Origin: Nonomuraea thailandensis
GTDB taxonomy: Bacteria; Actinomycetota; Actinomycetes; Streptosporangiales; Streptosporangiaceae
Direction of reading: 5' to 3'
Assembly: GCF_024172165.1 (NCBI RefSeq)
Contig: NZ_JAMZEB010000002.1
Span: 2,563,501 to 2,627,500, forward strand
Length of the DNA: 64,000 bases
Shown piece by piece: positions 25,512 to 35,122 of the stretch; the stretch's first letter is position 1; every line of letters starts with the position of its first letter. Below the pieces are notes generated by a model. The model saw only the letters and a list, made by a program, of their open reading frames with translations, had not been told where the DNA came from and did not search any database. Position numbers and translations under genes: made by a program.

Positions 25512-26321
25512 ATGACCGCGCCCGCCTTCCCCGCCGCCTCCGGCGGCTCCCGTCACTTACCGGTGGCGGCCGGCTTCGACGCGCTCGACGACCCGGTGCG
25601 GGCCTCGCTGCTCGGAGCGCACGCACACCTCGCCGAACAGCGCGGCCGGGTGCTGCGCTACCCCCGCGACGTCTCCCCGTTCCTGTCGATGCCGCCCGAC
25701 CCGGGCCCCGCCGACTGGCAGGACGCGGCGGCGCTGGCCGGCGCGGGCGGTGAGGTGCCGCTGACCGGCCCGGTGGCGGTGCCGCCGGGCGGCTGGGAGG
25801 AGTCGAGGAACGTCCCCGGAGTGCAGCTCACCGGCGAACGCGTCGCCGGGGCGCACGACACCGGCGCGGTACGGCTGGGGCCGGCGGACGTACCCGAGAT
25901 GCTGGACCTCGTCGAACGGACCAGGCCCGGCCCGTTCCTGACGCGGACCCTCGAGCTCGGCCACTACGTCGGGATCCGGCTCGGCGGTGCGCTGGTGGCC
26001 ATGGCGGGGGAGCGGCTGCACCCGCCGGGCTGGACCGAGATCAGCGCCGTCTGCACCGACCCCGGCCACCGGGGCCGCGGGCTGGCGACCCGGCTGGTGC
26101 TCGCGGTCGCCGCCGGCGTCCGGGACCGCGGCGAGACGCCGTTCCTGCACGCGTCCGCCGCCAACACGCACGCCATCCGCCTGTACGAGCGGCTCGGCTT
26201 CCGCCTGCGCCGCACGACCGAGTTCCGCACCGTACGCGTTCCGGCGCGCGGCCGGGCCGAGGGCGCGCACACCCGGGGGCCGGGTGGGCTGGGGCAGCCG
26301 CGTCGAGGCGACGCGCCATGA
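25512..26321 (+). CDS. GNAT-family N-acetyltransferase (FR47-like)
   Basis: 269 residues; the C-terminal half carries the acetyl-CoA fold, with VCTDPGHRGRGLATRLVLAV as motif A (Q/RxxGxG/A) and NTHAIRLYERLGFRLRRTTE as motif B. The N-terminal half is a second, degenerate domain with WQDAAALAGAGGEVPL. The stop overlaps the ABC permease ATG (ATGA), so the genes are translationally coupled. A GNAT at the head of an amino-acid ABC operon suggests acetylation of the imported compound. The substrate is unknown. Confidence 0.82.
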   Translation: MTAPAFPAASGGSRHLPVAAGFDALDDPVRASLLGAHAHLAEQRGRVLRYPRDVSPFLSMPPDPGPADWQDAAALAGAGGEVPLTGPVAVPPGGWEESRNVPGVQLTGERVAGAHDTGAVRLGPADVPEMLDLVERTRPGPFLTRTLELGHYVGIRLGGALVAMAGERLHPPGWTEISAVCTDPGHRGRGLATRLVLAVAAGVRDRGETPFLHASAANTHAIRLYERLGFRLRRTTEFRTVRVPARGRAEGAHTRGPGGLGQPRRGDAP

Positions 26322-27180
26322 CGGTGCCCGGGGTCGAGGCGCCCGCCCGCCAGGAGGCGGAACGGCCGCTGGAGGTGGTGACCGCCCGCCGTCCGCTGCG
26401 GTGGGTGGCCGCGGCGGCCGTGCTGGTGGTCCTGGCGATGGCCGCCAGCGCCCTGATCACCAACCCCGCCTGGGAGTGGGAGGTGGTCGGGCAGTACCTG
26501 TTCGCGCCCTCGGTGGTGCGCTCGGTGCTGCTCACGCTGGAGCTGACCGCGCTCGGCATCGGACTCGGCTTCGCGCTCGGCACGGTGCTGGCGCTGATGC
26601 GCCTGTCGCCCAACCGGCTGCTGTCGTCGGTGGCCTTCGGGTACGTGTGGCTGTTCAGGTCGGTGCCGCTCATCCTGCAACTGCTGTTCTGGTACAATCT
26701 GGCGCTGCTCTACCCGCGGTTGTCGGTCGGGGTGCCGTTCGGGCCCGCGTTCTTCGACTTCGGCACGATGGACCTGATCGGGCCGTTGACGGCGGCGGTG
26801 CTCGGGCTGGCGCTGCACCAGGCGGCCTACGCCGCCGAGATCGTCCGCGGGGGCCTGCTGTCGGTGGACCAGGGGCAGCGGGAGGCGGCGGCCGCCCTCG
26901 GGCTGCCGCCGGCGCGGCGGTTGTTCCGGATCATCCTGCCGCAGGCCATGCGGACCATCGTCCCCAACGCGGGCAACGAGATCATCGGCCTGGTCAAGGG
27001 CACCTCGGTGGTCTACATCATGGCGCTGCCCGAGCTGTTCTACCAGGTGCAGGTGATCTACAACCGCAACGGCAGGGTCATGGCCCTGCTGCTGGTCGCG
27101 GCCGTCTGGTACCTCGTGCTCACCACCGCCCTGTCGCTCGTCCAGCACTACGTGGAACGGCACTACGGCAGGGGGCGGGC

Positions 27181-27184
<4 letters not shown>
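26318..27184 (+). CDS. ABC transporter permease, polar amino acid (HisMQ/GlnP) family
   Basis: 288 residues with a 50-residue cytoplasmic lead and five or six membrane helices. The ATPase-contact loop reads [20 protein letters not shown], followed by [20 protein letters not shown], diagnostic of the His/Glu/Arg/opine permease family. A single permease gene is present, so it probably acts as a homodimer. It sits between the GNAT and the ATPase with 4-nt overlaps at both ends. Confidence 0.92.
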
Positions 27185-27942
<758 letters not shown>

Positions 27943-27962
27943 CACCCCGAAGGACGACAGAC

Positions 27963-28943
27963 ATGCGTGTTTCGCCCGCGCGGCTCCTCGCCGTGCCCGT
28001 GCTCCTCGTCGCCGCCCTCGCCGCCTGCGGCGCCGAACCGGCGCTCGACACCCCCGCCGCCTCCGCTCCCGTGGTCGCGGGCAAGAAGATCAACCTGAGC
28101 CCGGACCAGAACCGGGTGCGGACCGGGAAGGTCGCGGCCATCGCGGCCAGGGTGCCGAAGGAGATCGCCGCCGACGGCAGGCTGACCGTCGGCTTCAGTG
28201 CCGGTGGCTCGCCCCCGCTGGTGTCCCCGGCCACCGACGACACCACCCTGATCGGCGTCGAGACCGACCTCGCCCAGCTCGTGGCCGACGTGCTGGGCCT
28301 GGAGTTCACCCCGCGGTCCAGCTCCTGGGAGAACCTGTTCCTGGCCGCCCGGTCGGGTACGTACGAGGCCGTCTTCAGCAACGTCACCGTCACCGAGGAA
28401 CGCAAGGACACCTACGACTTCGCCACCTACCGCATCGACCAGCTCGCCTGGCAGGTGCCCGGCGCCGGCCCCGTCAAGGCGATCAAGGGGCCCGCCGACA
28501 TCGCCGGGCTGCGCGTGTCGGTCGGCTCCGGCACCAACCAGGAGAAGATCCTGCTCGACTGGGACCGGCAGAACCGCGCCGCCGGCCGTCAGCCGGTCGA
28601 GATCCTCTACTACGAGAAGTACGGCGACGTGCTGCTCGCCCTCAAGTCGGGTCGCGTGCAGGCGTACTTCGGGCCCCATCCGAACATCGCCTACAACGTC
28701 GCCGTCAGCGGCGGCTCCCGCATCGCCGGCACGTTCTCCGGGGCCGGGCCGGACCTGCAGGGGCTCATCGCCGCCATGACCAAGAAGGACAACGGCCTGG
28801 TCGAGCCGCTGCACGAGGCGCTGAACACCGTCATACGGAACGGGACGTACGGGCAGGTGCTGGAACGGTGGGGGCTGGCCAGCGAGGCCATCCCCGAGTC
28901 GCGGATCAACCCGCCCGGCCTGCCCCGCCAACCGGCCTCCTGA
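27963..28943 (+). CDS. ABC transporter substrate-binding lipoprotein, family 3
   Basis: 326 residues with lipobox LAAC and acylated Cys22. The mature chain has the family-3 bilobed pattern: [60 protein letters not shown] and [16 protein letters not shown]. Family 3 proteins bind amino acids, opines and some sulfur compounds. It closes the four-gene operon, 20 bp after the ATPase. Confidence 0.9.
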   Translation: MRVSPARLLAVPVLLVAALAACGAEPALDTPAASAPVVAGKKINLSPDQNRVRTGKVAAIAARVPKEIAADGRLTVGFSAGGSPPLVSPATDDTTLIGVETDLAQLVADVLGLEFTPRSSSWENLFLAARSGTYEAVFSNVTVTEERKDTYDFATYRIDQLAWQVPGAGPVKAIKGPADIAGLRVSVGSGTNQEKILLDWDRQNRAAGRQPVEILYYEKYGDVLLALKSGRVQAYFGPHPNIAYNVAVSGGSRIAGTFSGAGPDLQGLIAAMTKKDNGLVEPLHEALNTVIRNGTYGQVLERWGLASEAIPESRINPPGLPRQPAS

Positions 28944-28957
28944 ACCGGCTCCTCCCG

Positions 28958-28982
28958 CCCGCCGGCCTCGTGAACCGGCGGG
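28958..28982 (+). terminator. hairpin after the amino-acid-type ABC operon
   Basis: CCCGCCGG (28958-28965) and CCGGCGGG (28975-28982) are perfect 8-bp arms with a 9-nt loop, 15 nt beyond the binding-protein stop. It has no T-tract. It plausibly separates this operon from the next cluster. Confidence 0.5.
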
Positions 28983-29075
28983 TCCCGTCCAGCCAGGCCG
29001 TCCCGGCGCACCGCGCGCCGGGGCGGCCTTCGCCATGCTGTCCAGGCCGTCGCGCGGGGCCGATCGCCCCGAATT

Positions 29076-29120
29076 GTTGTCAGTAAGACAACCCATATGG
29101 GCGATTTGGGGGCAATCGCC
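29076..29120 (+). promoter_or_regulatory. two perfect dyads upstream of the ThDP-enzyme cluster
   Basis: GTTGTC (29076-29081) and GACAAC (29087-29092) flank a 5-nt spacer; GGCGATT (29100-29106) and AATCGCC (29114-29120) flank a 7-nt spacer. Both lie in a relatively A/T-rich patch 92-136 bp before ATG 29212. GACAAC recurs twice inside the start of the IclR gene (34233-34264). The sites are good candidates for IclR operators controlling the cluster, though binding is untested. Confidence 0.5.
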
Positions 29121-29211
29121 TTCTAGGTATTGCCGGTCAAGCAACAGCGTTGTACGGTCACCGCTACGTCCACGACATCGAAGGAGTGCGGTGGAGGGGG
29201 AATCGAGCACG

Positions 29212-31086
29212 ATGACTGCTGAACGCGTGGCGCGCGCGGCGGCGATCGCACGCGCCGGCAGTCTCGAGGCGGCTCTGGACAGTGGTGAGCTGCCGCGCAG
29301 GCATGACCTGACGATGGCCGAGGCGGTCGTTCTCGGGCTGATCAGGCAGGGGGTGACCCGGTTCGTCGCCGTGCTCGGCCACGGCTCGACCGAACTGGGC
29401 GAGGTGCTGCGCGTCTACCAGGACGCGGGCGTCGTGCGGACGTTCGCCGTCCGGCACGAGACTGAGGCGTCTCACGCGGCAACGGCGTTGCGGTGGGTCA
29501 CCGGTGAAAAGGCGGCAGTGGTCACCTCGATCGGGCCGGGCGCGCTGCAGGCGATGGCCGGCTCCCTCGTGGCCGCCAGCGACGGCGTGGGCGTCTGGCA
29601 CCTCTACGGGGACGAGACCACCGAGGACGAGGGCCCCAACATGCAGCAGATCCCGCGGCCGGAGCAGGGGCTGTTCCTCCGGCTGACGGCGACGATGGGC
29701 CCGTCGTACTCGCTGCACACGCCGCGCGCGCTGCCGACGGCGCTGCGCCGCGGCCTCAACCAGGTCGATCACCCGTACCGGCCGGGGCCCTTCTACCTGC
29801 TGCTGCCGCTGAACACCCAGCCCCAGCTGATCGAGGGCTTCAACCTCGACGAGCTGCCCGTCGGCGCCCCGCCCCAGCTCGGCGCCGCCAGCCCCACCGC
29901 GTCGTACGCGGAGATCGCCCGCAGGCTGCTCGGCGCCCAGCGCGTGGTGATCAAGGTCGGCGGCGGCGCGGACGGCTGCCGTGAGGAGCTGGAGGAGCTG
30001 GCCGACCTGGTGGACGGCGTGTTCGTGATGTCGCCGGTCAGCCTCGGCGTCATCCCCTCGGGCCACCCCCGCCAGATGATGGTGGGCGGATCCAAGGGCT
30101 CGCTGAGCGGCAACCACGCCATGGAGCACGCCGACCTGCTGCTCGCCGTCGGCACCCGCTCGGTCTGCCAGGCCGACAGCTCCCGCACCGGCTACCCGAA
30201 CGTCCAGCACGTCGTCAACGTCAACGCCGACCTCGACGCCGCCACGCACTACGCCCGTACCAGCGCCCTCGTCGGCGACGCCCGGCTGAGCCTGGCCGCC
30301 CTGATCGAGGCCGTGAAGACCCAGACCCGGGACACCGCGCCGCGGGAGAGCCCCTGGCTCGCCGAGTGCCGGGCCGCCAGGGCCGCCTGGGAGGACGTCA
30401 AGGCGGCCCGCCTGGCCAGGCCGCGGCTGCACGACCCGGTCTGGGGCCGCGAGGTGCTCACCCAGCCGGCCGCCGTGCACACGGTGGCGGAGTGGGCGGC
30501 CGGGACGCGGGCGGTCACGTTCTTCGACGCCGGTGACGTCCAGGCGTACGGCTTCCAGATGTCCGCCCAGGACGACCCCAAGGCCTCCTTCACCGAGGCG
30601 GGCGCCAGCTACATGGGGTTCGCCACGAGCGCGGTGCTGGCAACGGCGTTGTCCGAGGACGACTGGTACGCGGTGGCGGTGACCGGCGACGGCTCGTTCA
30701 CCATGAACCCGCAGGTGCTCATCGACGGCGTGGCGCACGGCGCGACCGGCTGCGTGGTCGTCCTGGACAACCGGCGGATGGCAGCCATCTCCAGCCTGCA
30801 GGCCGCCCAGTACGGCCAGGAGCACGCGACCTGGGACCACGTCGAGGTCGACTACGTGGCGTGGGGCGCCTCGGTGACCGGGGTGAACGCCCTGTTCGGC
30901 GGCACCACGCCCGAGGAGCTGCGCGCGGCGCTGGACAAGGCCCGCGCCCACCCCGGCCTGTCGATCGTGCACGTCCCCGTGTACTACGGGCCCGACCCCG
31001 ACGGGGGCCTGCCCTCCTACGGCCGCTGGAACGTCGGCAACTGGGTGGGGTCCACCCAGGAGCTACGACACGAGATCGGACTGTGA
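29212..31086 (+). CDS. thiamine-diphosphate-dependent enzyme, IolD-like
   Basis: 624 residues, close to IolD (about 640) and longer than typical 2-oxoacid decarboxylases. The N-terminal ThDP-PYR domain has AVLGHGSTELGEVL and RHETEASHAATALRW with the catalytic Glu; the central domain is at about 215-340; the C-terminal ThDP-PP domain has GDGSFTMNPQVL (from about residue 492) and VVLDNRRMAA for Mg and pyrophosphate. GHG and MQQIPRPEQ resemble IolD, which hydrolyses a cyclic diketone of inositol, but no other iol gene is present. A decarboxylase or carboligase on a 2-oxo sugar acid is the alternative. An in-frame GTG at 29191 behind AAGGAG would add 7 residues. First gene of the cluster. Confidence 0.8.
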   Translation: MTAERVARAAAIARAGSLEAALDSGELPRRHDLTMAEAVVLGLIRQGVTRFVAVLGHGSTELGEVLRVYQDAGVVRTFAVRHETEASHAATALRWVTGEKAAVVTSIGPGALQAMAGSLVAASDGVGVWHLYGDETTEDEGPNMQQIPRPEQGLFLRLTATMGPSYSLHTPRALPTALRRGLNQVDHPYRPGPFYLLLPLNTQPQLIEGFNLDELPVGAPPQLGAASPTASYAEIARRLLGAQRVVIKVGGGADGCREELEELADLVDGVFVMSPVSLGVIPSGHPRQMMVGGSKGSLSGNHAMEHADLLLAVGTRSVCQADSSRTGYPNVQHVVNVNADLDAATHYARTSALVGDARLSLAALIEAVKTQTRDTAPRESPWLAECRAARAAWEDVKAARLARPRLHDPVWGREVLTQPAAVHTVAEWAAGTRAVTFFDAGDVQAYGFQMSAQDDPKASFTEAGASYMGFATSAVLATALSEDDWYAVAVTGDGSFTMNPQVLIDGVAHGATGCVVVLDNRRMAAISSLQAAQYGQEHATWDHVEVDYVAWGASVTGVNALFGGTTPEELRAALDKARAHPGLSIVHVPVYYGPDPDGGLPSYGRWNVGNWVGSTQELRHEIGL

Positions 31087-31090
31087 ACCC

Positions 31091-32539
31091 ATGAGCGACC
31101 CCCAGCTCCCGCCCGCCGCCCTGTACATCGCGGGCGCCTGGCACACCGCGGACGAGACGTTCCCGGTGCACAACCCCGCCGACGGCACGCTCCTCGCCGA
31201 GCTGCCCGTCGCCCGGCCGGAGGACCTCGACCACGCGCTGGCCGCGACGGCCGCCGGCTTCGTGACCTGGCGGCGCACGCAGCCCTGGGAGCGCTCGCGC
31301 GTGCTGCGCCGCATCGCGGACGGCATCCGCGCGCAGGCCGAACGCTTCGCCCTGATCATGACGCTCGACCAGGGCAAGCCGCTGGCGCAGTCCATGGGCG
31401 AGGTGCTGGCCTGCGCCGACCAGTTCGACTGGTACGCCGACGAGGCCCGCCGCGTCTACGGCAGGACGGTCGAGGGCCGCGACGCCGGCACCCGCATCTT
31501 CGTCCGCCGCGAGCCGGTGGGCCCGGTCGCCGCGTTCGCCACCTGGAACTTCCCCGCGCTGCTCGGGGTGCGGAAGATCGCCCCCGCGCTGGCCGCCGGC
31601 TGCTCCGTGGTGCTCATGGCCCCCGCGGAGGCGCCGCTCTGCTCCCTGCTCGTCGCGGAGCTCGCCCACGAGGCCGGGCTGCCCGCCGGGGTGCTGAACG
31701 TGGTCAGCGGCGACGGCCCCATGATCTCCCGCCACCTCATCGGCTCCGACGTGATCCGCAAGGTGAGCCTGACGGGCTCCGTGCCGGTCGGCGCGGAGCT
31801 GCTGCGCCTGGCCGCCGACGGGATCAAGTCGGTCTCCATGGAGCTGGGCGGGCACGCGCCGGTCCTGGTGTTCGCGGACGCGGACGCCGAGCGCGCGGGT
31901 CGGATGTGCGCCCGCACCAAGTTCCGCAACGCCGGCCAGGTGTGCATCTCCCCCAGCCGGTTCCTCGTCCACGAGGACGTCGCCGAGGCGTTCACCGAGG
32001 CGTTCGTCGCGCAGACACGCGAGATCAGGCTGGGTGACGGGCGCGACCCGGCCACCGACATGGGCCCGCTGACCACCGCCAGGCGCCTGGCCGGCGTGCA
32101 CGCGCTGGTGGAGGACGCGGTCGCGTGCGGCGCGACCGTGCTGACCGGAGGCGGCCCCGCCGGCCTGCCCGACGGGCACTTCTACCTGCCGACCGTGCTG
32201 TCCGGGGTGCGCGACGACATGAAGGTGATGGTCGAGGAGCCGTTCGGGCCGGTCGCGCCCATCAGCACGTTCAGGACCTTCGAGGAGGCCGTGGCCAGGG
32301 CGAACGCCACGCCGTTCGGCCTGGCGGGGTTCGTCTTCACCGAGGACCTGACCACCGCCTTCCGCGCCTCGGAGGAGCTGGAGACCGGCATGGTCGGCGT
32401 CAACGAGATGACGATCGCCACCGCCGAGGCGCCGTTCGGCGGGGTCAAGCAGTCCGGCTTCGGCCGCGAGGGCGGCACCGAGGGCGTGCAGGACTACACC
32501 GTCGCCAAGTACGTCAACCTGCGACTGAGGAGCGCGTGA
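31091..32539 (+). CDS. NAD(P)-dependent aldehyde dehydrogenase
   Basis: 482 residues of the ALDH superfamily. General base Glu251 lies in SMELGGHAP and nucleophile Cys285 in RNAGQVCISPSR; AFATWNFPALLGVRKIAPAL and LTGSVPVGAELL form the cofactor site, and APFGGVKQSGFGREGG the C-terminal loop. The closest named groups are succinate-semialdehyde and alpha-ketoglutarate-semialdehyde dehydrogenases. It begins 4 bp after the ThDP enzyme, and its stop overlaps the dehydratase start (TGATG). It probably oxidises the aldehyde made by the cluster's other enzymes. Confidence 0.9.
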   Translation: MSDPQLPPAALYIAGAWHTADETFPVHNPADGTLLAELPVARPEDLDHALAATAAGFVTWRRTQPWERSRVLRRIADGIRAQAERFALIMTLDQGKPLAQSMGEVLACADQFDWYADEARRVYGRTVEGRDAGTRIFVRREPVGPVAAFATWNFPALLGVRKIAPALAAGCSVVLMAPAEAPLCSLLVAELAHEAGLPAGVLNVVSGDGPMISRHLIGSDVIRKVSLTGSVPVGAELLRLAADGIKSVSMELGGHAPVLVFADADAERAGRMCARTKFRNAGQVCISPSRFLVHEDVAEAFTEAFVAQTREIRLGDGRDPATDMGPLTTARRLAGVHALVEDAVACGATVLTGGGPAGLPDGHFYLPTVLSGVRDDMKVMVEEPFGPVAPISTFRTFEEAVARANATPFGLAGFVFTEDLTTAFRASEELETGMVGVNEMTIATAEAPFGGVKQSGFGREGGTEGVQDYTVAKYVNLRLRSA

Positions 32540-34227
32540 TGGTCCAGCCCGACGTCCGGGGCGTCGACCGGGGGCTCACCTCGTACGGCGACGAGGGGTT
32601 CAGCCGCTTCCTGCGCAGGGCGTTCCTCGCCTCCGCGGGGTTCGACGAGGTGGACCTCGACCGGCCGGTGGTCGGCATCGCCGACACCAGCGGCGGCTTC
32701 ACCACCTGTCACCGCGAGATGCCGCAGCTCGTCAAGGCGGTCGAACGCGGCGTGCTGGAGGCCGGCGGCCTGCCCGTGGTCTTCCCCGCGATGTCGCTGC
32801 CCGAGATCCTCATGTCGCCCACCTCCATGTTGTTCCGCAACCTGGCCGCACTGGAGACCGAGGAGCTCGTCCGCGCCCAGCCGATGGACGCGGTCGTGCT
32901 GGCCGGGGGCTGCGACAAGACCGTGCCCGCCCAGCTCATGGCCGCGGTCTCCGCGGACGTCCCGGCGGTGCAGCTCGTGGCCGGCTCCATGCTCACCGGC
33001 ACGTGGCGCGGCACCCGGCTCGGGGCCTGCACCGACTGCCGCTCGATGTGGGCCAGGCACCGCGCGGGCGAGCTGGACGGGGACGACATCGCCGACGTGC
33101 GCGGCGCGCTCGCCACGACCGGCGGCACCTGCATGGTCATGGGCACCGCCTCGACCATGGCGTGCCTGTCGGAGGCCCTCGGCATGAGCCCGGCCGGCAC
33201 CGCCACCGCGCCCGCCCCCACCGGTGACCGGCTCCGCGCCGGCGCGCGCTCCGGCCGGGTCGCGGTCGAGGCGGCGCTCGAAGGGCGGCGGCCCTCGTCC
33301 ATCGTGACCGCGGGTGCGCTGGCCAACGCGGTCACCGTGCTGCTGGCCCTGGGCGGCTCCACCAACGCCGTGATCCACCTGCTGGCGGTGGCCAGGCGCG
33401 CGGGCGTGCCGTTCGGCCTGGACGACCTCTCGCGCATCGCCTCCCGGGTGCCGCTGCTCGTGGACTGCAAGCCGTCGGGCGTGGGCTACATGGAGGACCT
33501 GCACCGGGCGGGCGGCGTGCCCGTGCTGATGAAGGCGCTGGAGCCGCTGCTCGACCTGGACGTCCCGGTGATCGAGGGCGGCACGCTGCGCGACCGGCTG
33601 GCCGGGGTGACCCCGCCGCCCGGTTGGCAGAGCACCATCCGCACGCTGGACGACCCGCTCGGCCCCACCGGCGCGCTGGCGGTGCTGCGCGGCAGCCTCG
33701 CCCCCGACGGCGCCGTGATCAAGCGCTCGGCCGCCTCGCCCGCCCTGCTGAGGCACGAGGGCCCCGCCGTGGTCTTCGAGTCGCCCGAGGACGTGGCCCG
33801 CCGCATCGACGACCCCGGCCTGCCCGTCACCCCTGACTCGGTGCTGGTGCTGCGCAACGCCGGGCCGGTCGGCGGCGGCATGCCCGAGGCCGGATCGGTG
33901 CCGATCCCGGCCAAGCTCGCCAGGAACGGCGTCAGGGACATGGTGCGGGTGTCGGACGCCCGGATGAGCGGCACCGCGTACGGGACGGTGGTCCTGCACG
34001 TGTCCCCGGAGGCGGCGGTCGGCGGCCCGCTGGCGCTGGTGCGCGACGGCGACCTGATCCGGCTCGACGCGGCGGCGGGAGAGCTGTCGCTGCTGGTGGA
34101 GCCTGAGGAGCTGGCACGCCGCCGGGAGCGGTGGACGCCTCCCCGATCCCCGGAGCGGGGCTGGCGGCGGCTCTACCGCGACCACGTCCTCCAGGCCCAC
34201 GAGGGAGCCGACTTCGATGTCTGTTGA
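32539..34227 (+). CDS. IlvD/EDD-family sugar-acid-type dehydratase
   Basis: 562 residues of the dihydroxy-acid/6-phosphogluconate dehydratase family. Three cluster cysteines are visible: Cys57 (GFTTCHREM), Cys125 (AGGCDKTVPAQ) and Cys198 (GGTCMVMGTAS). ALGGSTNAVIHLLAVA and the C-terminal SDARMSGTAYGTVVLHVSPE match the sugar-acid branch (arabonate, xylonate or similar), which makes 2-keto-3-deoxy acids. It differs clearly from the biosynthetic IlvD at the window start. ATG 32539 overlaps the ALDH stop by 1 nt, and its 3' end overlaps the IclR gene by 11 nt. Confidence 0.88.
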   Translation: MVQPDVRGVDRGLTSYGDEGFSRFLRRAFLASAGFDEVDLDRPVVGIADTSGGFTTCHREMPQLVKAVERGVLEAGGLPVVFPAMSLPEILMSPTSMLFRNLAALETEELVRAQPMDAVVLAGGCDKTVPAQLMAAVSADVPAVQLVAGSMLTGTWRGTRLGACTDCRSMWARHRAGELDGDDIADVRGALATTGGTCMVMGTASTMACLSEALGMSPAGTATAPAPTGDRLRAGARSGRVAVEAALEGRRPSSIVTAGALANAVTVLLALGGSTNAVIHLLAVARRAGVPFGLDDLSRIASRVPLLVDCKPSGVGYMEDLHRAGGVPVLMKALEPLLDLDVPVIEGGTLRDRLAGVTPPPGWQSTIRTLDDPLGPTGALAVLRGSLAPDGAVIKRSAASPALLRHEGPAVVFESPEDVARRIDDPGLPVTPDSVLVLRNAGPVGGGMPEAGSVPIPAKLARNGVRDMVRVSDARMSGTAYGTVVLHVSPEAAVGGPLALVRDGDLIRLDAAAGELSLLVEPEELARRRERWTPPRSPERGWRRLYRDHVLQAHEGADFDVC

Positions 34228-35122
34228 GCCCTCTGAGACAACGGAATTGACGGACGGACAACGAGGCCGGTTGACTACGCCCATGGCTGACCTCACCCCC
34301 GAGCCCGTACCCGTCTCCCGTGCCGCCGGTGCCCTGCTGACCGGCCTCGACGTCCTCGAAGCACTCGCCCGCCGCCCGGAAGGGCTGGGCGTGACCGCCG
34401 TCGCCCGCGAGGTGAACGCGGACAAGGGCAACGTGCACCGGCTGCTGCGCGTGCTGGAAGAGCGCGGTTACGTCGAGCAGGACCCGGCCACCAAGCTCTT
34501 CCGCGTCTCGACGCGGATCATCTCGCTCGCCGGCCAGGTGCTGCGCGGGGTGGACCTCGTCGGCACCGCCGGCCCGATCATGCGCGAGCTGTCGGCCGCG
34601 ACCGGCGAGGCGGTCCACCTCGCCCGCAGGACGCGTGGCGGCGGGGTGTACGTCGCCCAGGAACGGCAGCCCGGCGGCCGCATCACGGTCGAGACCGAGA
34701 TCGGTGCCCAGCCGGTCATCTACGCCTCCTCCACCGGCAAGGCGCTGTACTGCACGGCCACCCAGGAGGAGCTGGCCGAGCTGCTGCCGGAGCCGTTCAC
34801 CGCGTACACCATGCGTACGCACACGGGGCTCGCCGGCCTCACGGCCGACCTGGACCAGGTCTGCCGCCGCGGCTACGCCATCGACGACGAGGAGCTCAAC
34901 CTCGACGTCCGGTGCGTCGCGGCGCCGATCTTCAACCTGCACGGCGTCCCGCTGGCCTCCATCGGGATTTCCGGGCCTGCCTCGCGGGTCACCCTCGCGA
35001 GGATCGGCGAGCTGGGCCACCTGGTCTCAGCCGCCGCGTACAGAATCACCCAGCTGATGGGCGGGCGCGTCCCCGCGAAGTTCGACGCCCACCCACCGAC
35101 ACCCACGGAGATCCACGGATGA
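34217..35122 (+). CDS. IclR-family regulator of the catabolic cluster
   Basis: 301 residues: winged helix at about 38-100 (ALLTGLDVLEALARRPEGLG, NADKGNVHRLLRVLEERGYV) and IclR effector domain at about 115-290 (GEAVHLARRTRGGGVYVAQE, SSTGKALYC, and FNLHGVPLASIGISGPASRV). ATG 34217 has GAGGGAG 9 nt upstream and overlaps the dehydratase; an ATG at 34283 is possible. Its location inside the operon and the dyads at 29076-29120 suggest that it senses a pathway intermediate and controls the whole cluster. It overlaps the next gene by ATGA. Confidence 0.88.
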   Translation: MSVEPSETTELTDGQRGRLTTPMADLTPEPVPVSRAAGALLTGLDVLEALARRPEGLGVTAVAREVNADKGNVHRLLRVLEERGYVEQDPATKLFRVSTRIISLAGQVLRGVDLVGTAGPIMRELSAATGEAVHLARRTRGGGVYVAQERQPGGRITVETEIGAQPVIYASSTGKALYCTATQEELAELLPEPFTAYTMRTHTGLAGLTADLDQVCRRGYAIDDEELNLDVRCVAAPIFNLHGVPLASIGISGPASRVTLARIGELGHLVSAAAYRITQLMGGRVPAKFDAHPPTPTEIHG

